From: Isoperla grammatica
Lineage: Eukaryota > Arthropoda > Insecta > Plecoptera > Perlodidae
Assembly (NCBI GenBank): GCA_945910005.1
Contig: OX246739.1
Location: forward strand, 3,626,001-3,690,000
DNA: 64,000 nt
Direction: 5' to 3'
Positions 14,601-25,752 of this stretch are shown piece after piece. Position 1 is the first letter of the stretch. Every line of letters begins with the position of its first letter. Position numbers and translations under genes: made by a program. The notes beneath the pieces were generated by a model. That model saw nothing but the letters and a program-made list of their open reading frames with translations. It had not been told where the DNA came from and searched no databases.

Positions 14601-15001
14601 GGGGCTGGGCGGCGAAGTGCGCTACTTCCTGGTCAACGTCGGGGAGGGAGACTCCGTGTTCACCATTGACCGCGTCTCGGGCACGATTAGGACGGCTGAA
14701 AGTCTGGACTTCGAGGAGCGCCAGGTCCACAGTCTGACAGTGAGGGCGCGCGACCGGGGGAGTCCGTCGCTCTCCTCCGAGACGACGGTGCTCGTGGAGG
14801 TCGTGGACGTTAACGAGAACCTCCACGCGCCGGAGTTCTCTGACTTTGTGGTGGCGACGTCGGTAAAGGAGAACCAGCCGGTCGGTACCCTGGTGACGAC
14901 GGTGAAGGCTTCTGATGACGACCCTCCTGGTGACGACTCCAAGGTGTCCTACTCCATCCGAGGCGGTGACGGCATCGGCCTCTTCTCCATCGACAATGAA
15001 G
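11617..15001 (+). CDS. kug: Fat-like atypical cadherin (kugelei / FAT1-3 family), first coding exon, partial
   Basis: Encodes 1128 residues and the first base of the next codon; the protein continues in exons beyond this window. The start is ATG 11617 (GCACCATGG), giving a signal peptide: a hydrophobic LSLLALLLGLVSA core (about residues 11-22), with likely cleavage near residue 22. The ectodomain has nine full cadherin repeats at about 36-158, 163-265, 268-380, 385-488, 492-594, 600-745, 755-858, 864-966 and 970-1074, plus a partial tenth. Calcium-site motifs are intact in most: DTND 151, DLNDN 373, DTNDN 480, DVNDN 586 and 850, DVNDN 958, DVNEN 1064, with LDRE-type motifs between. The 'ENSVGKTFV...MGI' opening, 'GDFCFL', 'FEIDHFSG' and the interrupted sixth repeat are the FAT1/2/3 and fat-like signature rather than Drosophila Fat or Dachsous. 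The single large first exon also matches family gene structure. Seven N-glycosylation sequons are visible (for example N43, N348, N666). Family members act at the cell surface in planar polarity and epithelial migration. Codon use is strongly GC-rich, unlike the AT-rich flanks. Confidence 0.93.
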
Positions 15002-15007
15002 GTAAGG
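15002..15007 (+). other. kug: Splice donor of the first coding exon
   Basis: GAAG|GTAAGG. Homology to FAT-family proteins stops exactly here (…SIDNEG), and the next in-frame codons (Lys-Glu-stop) are not family sequence. The splice leaves phase 1. Confidence 0.9.
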
Positions 15008-15009
15008 AA

Positions 15010-15051
15010 TAGGACATACATTTATATGTAGGGATTATAGTTATAAATAAA
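15010..15051 (+). terminator. In-frame stop and AATAAA just inside the long intron (possible intronic polyadenylation site)
   Basis: If the donor is not used, translation adds Lys-Glu and stops at TAG 15010-15012. A canonical AATAAA is at 15046-15051, about 45 nt after the donor. Premature cleavage here would give a secreted ectodomain without transmembrane or intracellular parts. AATAAA is common in AT-rich DNA, so this is only suggestive. Confidence 0.3.
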
Positions 15052-18000
15052 ATTGTACTTACTAAACTAAAGTTGCAGTCCAACAGCGCGTAGCGGGTTT
15101 CCAACCCTTAAAATTGTAGTTATTTCTGTTTCTTAGAACCATAGTTTCTAATTTTAAAATTGTTTTTCACTAGCAAATTTCAAAAGTTAACCCAATCATT
15201 TAAATAATCATCGTTGAAACTTGACTACATAAATATAAATATAACATGGGGTTCTCTGGTGAGTGAGTCCGAAAGACATAAATAATGTTTTGTGCGGGGT
15301 TAGACGAGACTTCAAAGTGAATTTACAGCCTTAGGCTAGAGATAGATAGAAATCATTTGTTGTTTGTCTTAGGAATGTATTTTTAGTCTGCTTTGCTGAC
15401 AGAGTTATATCTATACGGCGGGACAGGTTCGCATACTTGTAGTTCACATTGCTTCTTATGGTGACTAGAGTATAGAGTATAGCTTTCCAGCGCCCTCGAT
15501 ACCTCCGCTGTGGTCAGAAGAGATGTACTCAAGTGTCAGGTTTATAATTTCATAGCTGATCTGTGAACAGCGTCACTATTCCTGTCGTCAAGTAATGTTA
15601 TCCTCGATACTGAGTGAATCCACGTGTATGAAAAATGTATAACCACTTTTTGTATGTATATATATTCATCTAAGTTTCATCTTGATTTGATTTTTTGTTT
15701 GCTATCGGCGACATGCCAGAAACACATTGATCAGTTGCCCACGACAACAACTGTCGTATCGCAGAGAAACAAAACGCCGTAGCTTTTTAACTTCTTCTCC
15801 GCCGGTAGTTACGGCTTACTTGATGAGGGAGGGTATGCGTGAGAAGAAGTGCGTACTGCGTGCCGTGGTGCGTCTGTACACTGTCACTCGTATTCTACAT
15901 CATTCTTCTTCTTACGCACATTAATCACTCTCCCGTCATCGGAAAGCTGCTTCGTGCGTGAGGCTGGGACGGGCCCTGTTTGTCCCGGCTCTGCGTGCCC
16001 CCGTTTGTGAGTAGGTAGTTCACAAAACAGTTTTATTAATAGCCATCAAAAAAGGAAAATTTATAAATAAATAATTTTAATTAGCTAGATCAACACTTTG
16101 TTTTTTAAAACAAGTACTTTTTAATCTGGGGAATAAAATGTCCACATTTCTTGACCCATGTATCAAACGCTTTTCTACGAAAGCGCTAGACGTTCAAATT
16201 CCTATAACCTACAACGCGAGCTCTGTTTTAGAAGACTGTTGCAGCCATCATGATTGGATGGTCTGCAATTTGATACTTAAAGAAATAACTATTTGGCCCG
16301 AAACTAATTTCGGAACAGAATTTATTTTTAATAGAATTAGTTAACTGTGTTTATTAGGTATTCCATAGAAACTATACCGCTGTATGACGCTGCACCGAAT
16401 TAGTAAAATCAATTCAAATGTTAAACGTAACATTAATATTACAGTTATTTTCACAGATTTGCCGAAAATATGTTTGTCAATCGACTAAAGACATATATTC
16501 TAAGTCTAACATTAAAAAAACATACGTATTTTTAAGTCGACCAAAACAATATGATTTCCCAATCAAATGGCATTCTATGTATACTCAGTAATGCATGTGA
16601 GGATGGTTCAATAAAGTAGCTAGGCTACGCACAGAACAATGTGACAGAAATTTAGTGCTATCATCGTTCACTTTGTCAGTAATTTTAATATACACTGTAG
16701 CTTTATGCGGGAGGCTGCGGGTTCGATACCGACTTTTCATTTTCCTATCACTGTGAGGTCTGAATAGCTGAACATGTTGGATAGTTGATAACGTCACAAA
16801 CAGGAATTCAGTTAACAAATTTCGAAGAATTTTGAAAGCTCGTTTGTGGTGGAAATGTCATATGAAAAGGTTGCGTGGGTGATGGCGGTCCGCGTACGAG
16901 GCAGAAACTCGAACTCGGCACGTAGCCTGATCCCATCGAAATGTACATTCTTCTCTGTACTTGTGTATCTTATTCCGTTATCAATACCTTGTTGGGCTTA
17001 CCGGATGTGGATTCTATCTGTATTGAGAAAGATATCTACATGGGTGTGAGATCCCTTGTTGACAATAACGGTTGTACGTACTGAGTTCGGCTCAATTGAA
17101 GAGGATCGAAAGATACCGGTACACGATCATTAAGACGCAAATCATGATTAATAAATTTATAATTCGCTTGGGTCGATAGTCGCCACTTTGAACTCTGCTC
17201 GCGACTCAGCGGGAACACCGCACCGCACCGGACACTCGAAGAAATTAGACATTGCCGGTGTGGGTTCACTTGCCTCGAGGTCAGCTGTCAATAATAACCA
17301 CGGACACAATCAATCACCGGGTGACACAGGGATGACCCCACATTGCATCATCTATGCACGTTTAGGCCACTATGCACTTAAACATTCATAAATAGTTACA
17401 TCAATAAGAAGTCGGTATTGCATCAAAATTGGCACAAGTTAATGGTCGTAGTTAAAAGAATTAAATAGGTACTCATTTTCTAATGGGACTTGTTTGGGGC
17501 CGTACTCTTTTACATCCATGAACTTCACTTGTTTACTGGCAACTGTCGTTTTACGATTTATTTACCACAACTTATTGCGTAATAGTCTACCAGGATTGTC
17601 TTGTTCTTTAATCTTTAGTAAAGATCGACACAAAAAAAGTGTTTACAAAGTTCGATCAAATTGCGATTGGTAAATGAATTTCAAAATTTATGAATGTTAA
17701 CTTTCTTTCTCATCAAATGAGTCCAAACGAATAAGTAAAACAACATTGTTATATATCTGGTTTATTCTCGTTATTGTTTTTGAAACTTTACTCTTATGTC
17801 TTAATTCATCAAATGTTTACCTTCTCAAAATGCAATTGAGATAAGAATGGAAGTTGCTGCTGTGTTGTTTGTTAATGTTTGATGTTGTTGTCGTACAGTT
17901 CGTATAATTTTCCTTCAAGTCTAAACAAACTTCGACGGGAACTTGATGTTCGTAGTTACATATTCACGACCCTCGCAATACGGGGTAAATAATGATGTTG

Positions 18001-19369
18001 CGTCAAGTCTTGTAGACTTGTACATGTCTATCTAACAGTCTGACGGTGTTAGAGACCTGTGATGTTTATCGGTTGCCGCCCCCGGGCCTGCTAGCGGGGG
18101 TGGGGGTGTTAATGACCAACACTCCACGGCAATAATTCCCGCCGTTTCCAGCTTCCACGCCCCCCGCACCCGCGTACAAATTATACAGTTCAATTTACCA
18201 TCTCGCTTCCTCTCATTACCGCCGAGGCTCTAAGCGCTATCGGCAGAATATCACTGCGACTCAACGAAGAATAGGACTAATTTCACCGGGGAAAATTCTA
18301 CGTGGTCAGATAAATAATGAGCCACGGAAAGGATGACCATTGCCCTAGTCGGAGTTTTAAGTATTTCGGACGACTCCAATAATTGCTGCGGTGAACACTT
18401 GTAGTGAGTAGCGTTGCGTTTTATGGCCGCTGTAAACATATTATGGACTAACACTCCTCGTTTTGTTTCCCTACGACTATTTTCAACGCCAGCCCTACTC
18501 ACGGCAAACTCATCATAATTGGCTACCACAAACTTTCCAATTAGCGTCATTTAACAACAACAACAATACCATAATCGTCGGCGACGTGTACGTTCTGAGT
18601 ATCTCGAATACCTCACCTCAAACTTTCCCTCTAGTACCCCAGCTCTCATTGACGCGGTTTCATGTGCTCAATAGTTACCTCACCCCAGCAGACGCTCAGC
18701 TAAATAGCTCTTCTGGTTGTGTCCCAGGCAGCATATATTCGTTTTGTAAGCCCCTCTTCAGGCATTGCCCCCGCGGCCAAACTCGGAAGCCATTGCGCCA
18801 TTTCACTTTCTATACTTTATCAATCACATTCATTTTAGCAGGACGCTCTTCGTTCTACTCACATTCATCACCACTTCTACCGGGGCTCCCCCTCTATCAA
18901 TACCGTTTCACTGCATTTGATCTACTCTTTACGTCAATTCTCAGTAACGTATACACACACATCCAGCTCTTTTCATGATTCATCAGATTCAAACTGCCAA
19001 AGGGTGGATTCTATTCAGTTAAAACTGACTTACAAGGCCATTTCAATCAATGAAATAACATCCATAACCAGCTAAATTGAATACTTAGTAAAGTGCATCC
19101 TTTTTATAAATTACTTCAATGAGTTATAAATGAATGAGTGCAATATACGTAAAAAGCATTTCGCCATGTTTGTAAAATCAAATCCGAAGCTATTTCCATA
19201 GCCTTCATAGTTCGCCGATGATTGAAAACAATTAGAAAACATCCCTTAGTGTACACTGTACAGGTTGTTGGTATCGTTGTTACTCGGTCAGTAATTGAGT
19301 AAGCATAGTTTGGTGGAGGAACCGACAGGCTGCGATGTGTTTAATGCGTGCCCTCCCTGCAGCGGGGTT
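15052..19369. other. Intronic sequence, no gene recognised
   Basis: Mostly AT-rich unique sequence. At 16722-16732 a B-box-like GGTTCGATACC occurs without a clear A box. A GC-rich, C/G-run patch lies near 18070-18180. The open frame at 18463-18978 (171 codons) is the longest non-cadherin frame in the window, but it has low-complexity composition, no ATG at its nominal start (TTG) and no recognised motif. Confidence 0.45.
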
Positions 19370-19388
19370 GGGGGGGGGGGGGGGGGGG
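19370..19388. repeat. Poly(G) run, 19 bp
   Basis: Uninterrupted G19. Confidence 0.9.
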
Positions 19389-20347
19389 AGAGGGCAGGTA
19401 GATCTTCAATCAAACTGAACGATTTTATGAATAGTTGAAAAGAGAAACCGAAGCTCATTTCCACACGACATAAATAACTTGGCTGTTTGGAACAACCCTC
19501 GCTGGCAAAGGAAGTTAATTATGGATATGAGTATTGTGGTCCTGTACAACGGGTACAAAGGGTCTACACAGTGGCTTCAGAGCTGTCTAGATAAGAGGCC
19601 ATACAGTAGGCTGCATGGCTACCCCGTGCGCACAATACACAGGGAAACAAATTGAACATATATACTGGATTTAGAAATCGCTTAGGCTTTCAATCGAGAT
19701 GTAAAGTACATCGTATACTCGTTGATTACGAAATGGACCTTGTTGAACTTCGTAAGATATTATAACAGCGGAACTCGAAGTAACTCACTATTCGTAATAC
19801 TTCTAGTTTTATTTAAATTTGTTTACTTATGGGGCGAGTTCTCTGAATAAACCTTTCTGCTCGTATTTTTCATGCACGGTATTTAGTTGTAGGCTATACT
19901 ATAGTATTTCTTTCCAAGTCTACATTGATAACGTATGGCATCGCAACACAACATGAAGTGCATGCATGGTAGGGTCCTACTGGTTCTGTTTACATGTAAG
20001 TATCAAGCGTGATGTAAATGTCCCGTTTACTTTAACTGATTTATTTGAAATACCATCAATATGTTTTACGTTCAGAAGGGATGAACATGTTTATATATTG
20101 TTCTAGTCAATATAGATATCGTCTACATAGTGTTTGGGGATACGCCTCGTGTTTTTGCGTGCCTTGCCTGAATAGAGCCGAGGCATGAACAATAAAATAC
20201 GTGTTTTTAGTTGTAAATGTGTTGTGTTTGACCTTCTAATTACAGCCTAGAATAGCAACACTGCACCAACAATAACGTAAAACAATACAGATCATTAAAA
20301 CCTGTTGTTTTACCGCACTTACATGTAATGCTTTGTACTCTATGCTA

Positions 20348-20360
20348 CCCCCCCCCCCCC
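20348..20360. repeat. Poly(C) run, 13 bp
   Basis: C13, only ~110 bp before a G23 run on the same strand. Confidence 0.9.
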
Positions 20361-20471
20361 GTCCACCCCCCTTCCACCAATGAATCGTGTTAACCTTTTC
20401 TCATCACTTAACCTTTGACAAATTTCTCGTAAAATCATATCGGCGTGAGAGGCGTAGGGGCGGGCGTAGGC

Positions 20472-20494
20472 GGGGGGGGGGGGGGGGGGGGGGG
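20472..20494. repeat. Poly(G) run, 23 bp
   Basis: G23. With the C13 at 20348 it forms a potential G/C hairpin pair separated by about 110 bp. Confidence 0.9.
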
Positions 20495-20539
20495 TAATGC
20501 ACTTCGTGTCCTCCAGCGTTGCACCTGGGCAAGTGCACC

Positions 20540-23500
20540 GAGAGAGAGAGAGAACAATAAACGCTTTATTGAAGTGCTGTTGAGTTGCGTTGTATGCGCT
20601 CGTAAATAGCGACCTGCATAACCCTCTTTGTTTCTTTTGCGTTTGCTTTTTTGTTCCTTGTACAATTGTGCGATTGCGATTGCGAGCAGCCTGTGGCTCG
20701 TCCGCTCATGTTGAAAGTCACGTTGGCAATGAATGAATGAGCGCTGTCATTGGCATCCTAGCTTTAGGGTTATCTATAGCAGGCACGACATTGTTACAAC
20801 GACATACAAGTACGTAACTTACCCTCACTCTCCTCAGTGAATGTTCACATTGCGATCACGAGTACGTCCGCTTCAAGCTAGACTTGTCTCCATTTATACG
20901 GGAATTGATACCAATAATGGTAATAATCATTTTCCAAGACTGAGATTACTTCATCCTCGACAATACCCACATATTCTGTCGAGTCAAGTTGTTAGCTAAA
21001 TACAGCTTTGTGGATATATTGTGTTATGCGATAGCAGTTTTAATTATAATCACTATATATTTCCCTATCAAAACAATAAATAATTGATTTTTATAGCCCT
21101 TCACGACACAAGTCCGTTTCTGTCAAAATTGCCAGGTCACACAACCATTGTCATAGTAATTTTGTCCGTCATGTCTGACACGCTCTCTTCAGCGTGCCGC
21201 CTAATGTAAGTGAGTACGTGACCACTAGACAGAAGGAAGCCAGTTGAAAAACACGGCGCCACCGTTTTTCTCTTCCTAGGTATCTAATCCAAGGCCCCAC
21301 TGATCAGCTCTGCGCTTTGCTTCAGTCAGTCATAATATCGCGTGCTGCTGTGGTCGCCCCGATGAAATACGATGAGACAACGGTCCACGATTTGTTGGCT
21401 TGTGTTTCGCGGTCGACTTTGAGCGATGATGAGAGAATCATAACTAAATGATTGTTTTTGTTTTACATTGTGGAGTGTCTGCGAGAGAACGTCTAGCCAG
21501 ACGAGTAGTGTAGGCTGAACAGAATGATTGACTTGTTTTTAGGTTTCTTTCGTGCCTACTTTACTGAATTGAATTCTTACATCGGCGTTATGACGGGAGG
21601 GTGGGTGGATAGGGGATGGCATTCCCAAGACTATGTCTTTACTCTGTTATACATAGTTGGGGTAAATATAAATCCAGACACTGAGCTTCCCGGTTACTAC
21701 TTACTTAGTGTTGACGCGTAAGTTTAAAAATGGTTTTTGGAGTTTTTAGAAGTTTTGTCTCGGCGCAATCCTTGACACACCTACAATATTTTAAATTGAA
21801 AATTTTAAATTAAATCCTTTTTGACAAATTATTGACATTGAAATACATACGTATGTGAAATAGTCAGCTAAAACAAGCAGTTATTGTTCTTTGTACAGAA
21901 ATGATCTCATTTATGCAAATTGAATGCTGCCATGCCATTGGCAAAGATGCGAATTTATTAGCAGCTTAGCTATATACTTCAATAGAGTTAATCTAAGTAG
22001 TTTGTTACATTGCAATTTTAGTTTGTTTAAAACATTCCGTGGTAGAAATATATAATTTTAAGTTCGAATTATTTAAAAAACACAAATTATAAAAATATGC
22101 ATGTTGACCCTTGCAGTCTCTGAATTATTCACGCTAAAAGCTAGACTTACTTTTTGCGGCCTTCAGTTTGCTGTCAGTAAATCAGAGCCAATGTATCTGC
22201 TAGACCTACTCGAGTTCTTCTCCAATATCTTTGGCAATAAAAGAGTTTATATAAACAGGCCGTCATTAATTGAGGAAACGTTACAGTTTAGGGTAATGAG
22301 GTCCCAAACGTTTCGCTTCTCGCTTGATCGTCTTAGCCAGCCTAGTTCATTAAACGGCAATACAATATGTTACCCATCAAACCACGGGTCATAGCCTATT
22401 GACTACTCCACTGCTGTCTACTCGTGATGCAATTTACTACCCTATAGACGCGAAATAAAACCAAATCAATGTCCTATTCGTTTTGTTTCGGTGTTCTAAG
22501 TGCTTCTTGTCCGTTGAAGCCAGCAGCACCATCGTAAAGGTTTTATTGCCGGTCTGTGCACCAACACACCTGGATAGTGAGCGTAGGGTGGAGTGGAAGA
22601 ATCAAGGAAGTAGGAATAGAGATTGATGCGGCCTCTGTTGGTTGGGTTCACTTGGTAATGGGCTCATCTCAGCCCGACGAGCGATCTAGGTTCTTTATCA
22701 ATTGTCTGTCGTCCCATTGTTTGTTGGGCTCGCTAATGGAGCAGGAAGGCTAGTTACGTTGCTTCCATCCACTCGCTCATTGCGTTAGTAGGTTGCTTCC
22801 TTGCTTCCTCCTCTGACGCTACGTACACTCGCAGCCAATCATATACCTGCCATTAGTCCTGGCGTGGCGTATACATTTATAGGAATGATTAGTATATGTT
22901 CCATGTTCTAATATATATTGTTTTTTTTAAACAGTTGAGTAGTTGATTTGTTCCGTTTTTGACTACGTGGTATATATATATGTATAGATTGGTAATCCCG
23001 ATACAAAAACAATAACAATTAACGACGACGACAACTGTAATAATAATTTTATTAATTTTGTCATTCCAGAAATAATTACCTGCCTGGAAAACACGTCCTT
23101 GGAAAAAAGACAATTATGATAATATAATATACATTCTTTCTTCTATTTTATAATTATTTCAAACGATATTATTTAGAATGTATTGCTAAACTAGCAATCG
23201 TTCCAAGTAGTATGTAAATTGAGGTTTTGGCTTATAAACAATACGCCAATGCCAACCTGTATTTGACATCATAGATACAATTTCAATTCACGCCATATTT
23301 ATGGGAGAAACAATTCCCCTCCCCCAATGGATGGTCACCAGTGCACTATGAAAGCAAAATGTCCTCAGATATGTCGTGGTTTACGAACGCTGTTTGTCTT
23401 CACGACGACTTGTTTTCCGCCGATTGTGGCTATGGCTCTATTCCATGTATCTACCGACTTGTAACAAATGATGACCTCCTGCAAGAGCTTGACTGCAGCA

Positions 23501-25734
23501 TACATGATGTTTATTACTTCCGTTCCGAAGCCGTGCCCTATGTATTCTGTGTTATTTTTCGTTTTGTTGGTATTTCTTTTCTTGGCACAAAGATATAAGA
23601 AAGTAGACGATAAATCTCTTGTAAAAGGAACTTGGGGAAAGATATATGACGTAATAAATGAACTAATGATGGTGAAAATCTTTAAATACCGTCAAAGACC
23701 AAAGCACCGTTGTGTTGCAGTTTTATTCCACAGCGCCTTGGGTCATGTTTTTAATTCAGTTTACACCAAATATCTGAATATACCGTATGTGGCGTGATGG
23801 CCAGTGCTTGCACGCAGGCAGCTTACACCATCTTTACCCTTCTTTTCCGCCATCTTGGAACATTGCTTTGTTGTATATGGATGCTTTTGTTACCCTTACG
23901 TATTTTCAATTCTTGTCGTGTTACGCTGTACTCCAATCGTATAGGTACGGTTCGACGGTTAAAACCTGGCATTTACGCTCATAAAATGTAACTTGTGTCC
24001 AAGTATGCCACTCGTTAGTTGTCTTATGATCAAATCAGCTAGACCAGCCTAGAAAGCGGGTGAAGAGACGTTATTCAGACGGGAGGCCTATCTGATCAAC
24101 GCACGTGGAACTGCAAGTAAGGTAGTGACCCGATCTTCTGCTCTCTATTGTATAATCTGATGCTGGTAAAATAACGGTGATTTACCAAAATGACCCAACG
24201 TGAAACAGAATTCCTTGATATGAAGCAACTAGCGCATTTCCTTGCGATTTATATGTATTTCTTTCCTCAAGGAAAACGTTTTATTAAAATCTCCCGCTAT
24301 TCTGTAATAAGGGGGTTCGATATCTTGATCGGGGGGTGCAGGTCTTCATTTCCTGAAAACTGTTTTTATAAACATATTTTTTTCGGTTGCTATTTACGAT
24401 TTGACGCCAAATTGTGCGTTGAGAGTCCTGGAGGGAGGCGTTCGTTACTTGGTACTTATGGGAAATATAAGCGTATAAGGAGGGGTAGAAAAAGTAAATT
24501 GTAAGATTTTTAAAACAAACACTGTTCTCGGAACTTGAAAATATCATATAAAATAGAGCGTTTCCTTCTCTAGGGAGTTACATCATTTTTATTTCCTTTT
24601 GTCAATTTTAAATCACTATATGGCAGTGTTATGGGTTATAAATCACTCTTTGCGCGGAGGGGGATCACACACAGTCTCAGCGAAGTTGTTCGAACGTTTA
24701 AGACTAGCAATTACAAAACTTTGACTTTATTTAATAATTATGAAGTTAGTTTTTTCCCTAACCTGTAGTTAATTATTTAAAATAGTGTATGCAAATTCAC
24801 TCAGTCTGGCTAGGTTTCCAAATTAGCAAGAGCAAAGGGTTCAGTACGAATTTCAGCGCACTTTTAGCTAGCTCTGAGACCACACATAATACGTAAGGAA
24901 GCCTAACAATAACATAAAATTTAATTGAACATTGTATAATATCTGTGACTAAGATAATATTTGGCCATGAGTTGTACGCAAGTTAAGTTTCCAGATATTA
25001 TGTTTGAGTACGAGTACGCCGTAGGTTTTGGCAAGTTTTTAATTCGTTCCTGTCCTTCACTCTTGTCTTTCATGTCTTTATGAAAGTTTTTCAATTTCCT
25101 GAGTAAGAGCTTGAAAAGTTCGGGCAAACAACACAGCCATAACTTCTTAGGTATTTTTGTCAAAGACCAAAATCTCCTGACACGGCTGTTGCCCATAGCG
25201 CATGGTAATCCGCCTGTACGCCTAAACGGACACGCCAGATATTTGCATGAGGTCATGTTATGAGGTCAGCGATGAGACGGGTGAGTGACCATTTAATGAC
25301 GTCACAATCCCTACTAGGTCTAAAGTGGTGAGATGCCCTACTCTGAATATACAGAGATAAGAGAACATGCATTCATGCACTGGTAAAATATGTTATGAAA
25401 ACATACATGCGTGAGGCTGTGGTCAGTATGTGTTATTAATGTTACAATAACACACTGGTGTGGAGTATACGGGGTCGTTTTGTCATTATGTTAGTATTTT
25501 TAAGTATCAGTTCCTCCGCTTCAACTTTATAGCCGTACTCGCTAGCGTATTTCGAAAGACATTCAGAGCCTTCATAATTTCCTCCCCCTTCTGCAATAAA
25601 CCCTAAGTGATACCCACATTCAAATAAGCTCAACAAACATATATTGCTCGTTGACGTTTTATCTTAGCACGTTTATTTAACATTATCCTGTTTTACACGT
25701 ATTAATTTGTCCCCGCCCCCAACCCCCTCCCTCT
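20540..25734. other. Intronic sequence, no gene recognised
   Basis: Open frames at 23341-23598 and 23468-23797 overlap, start at non-ATG or unsupported codons and match no family I know. A strong acceptor-like pyrimidine tract and CTAG occurs at 21263-21279, but continuing the cadherin frame from it hits a stop within three codons. Confidence 0.45.
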
Positions 25735-25752
25735 CCCCCCCCCCCCCCCCCC
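25735..25752. repeat. Poly(C) run, 18 bp
   Basis: C18 preceded by other C-rich sequence. Confidence 0.9.

Noticed and set aside
11569..15021. Long frames on the minus strand and in other + frames over the cadherin exon (up to 249 codons)
   Set aside because: Shadows of GC-rich coding sequence. Only the 11617 frame shows cadherin motifs throughout.
18463..18978. 171-codon frame as a gene
   Set aside because: It starts at TTG, has low-complexity Ser/Phe/Leu-rich content from pyrimidine-rich DNA, and shows no motif or splice context.
21263..21300. Strong pyrimidine tract and CTAG fused to GTATCT as another recursive splice site
   Set aside because: GTATCT is a poor donor, and as an ordinary acceptor the frame stops within three codons.
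23341..23797. Overlapping 85- and 109-codon frames with a hydrophobic segment as a small membrane protein
   Set aside because: The two frames overlap in different registers. There is no recognised family and no coding-like composition. Probably chance or a decayed repeat.
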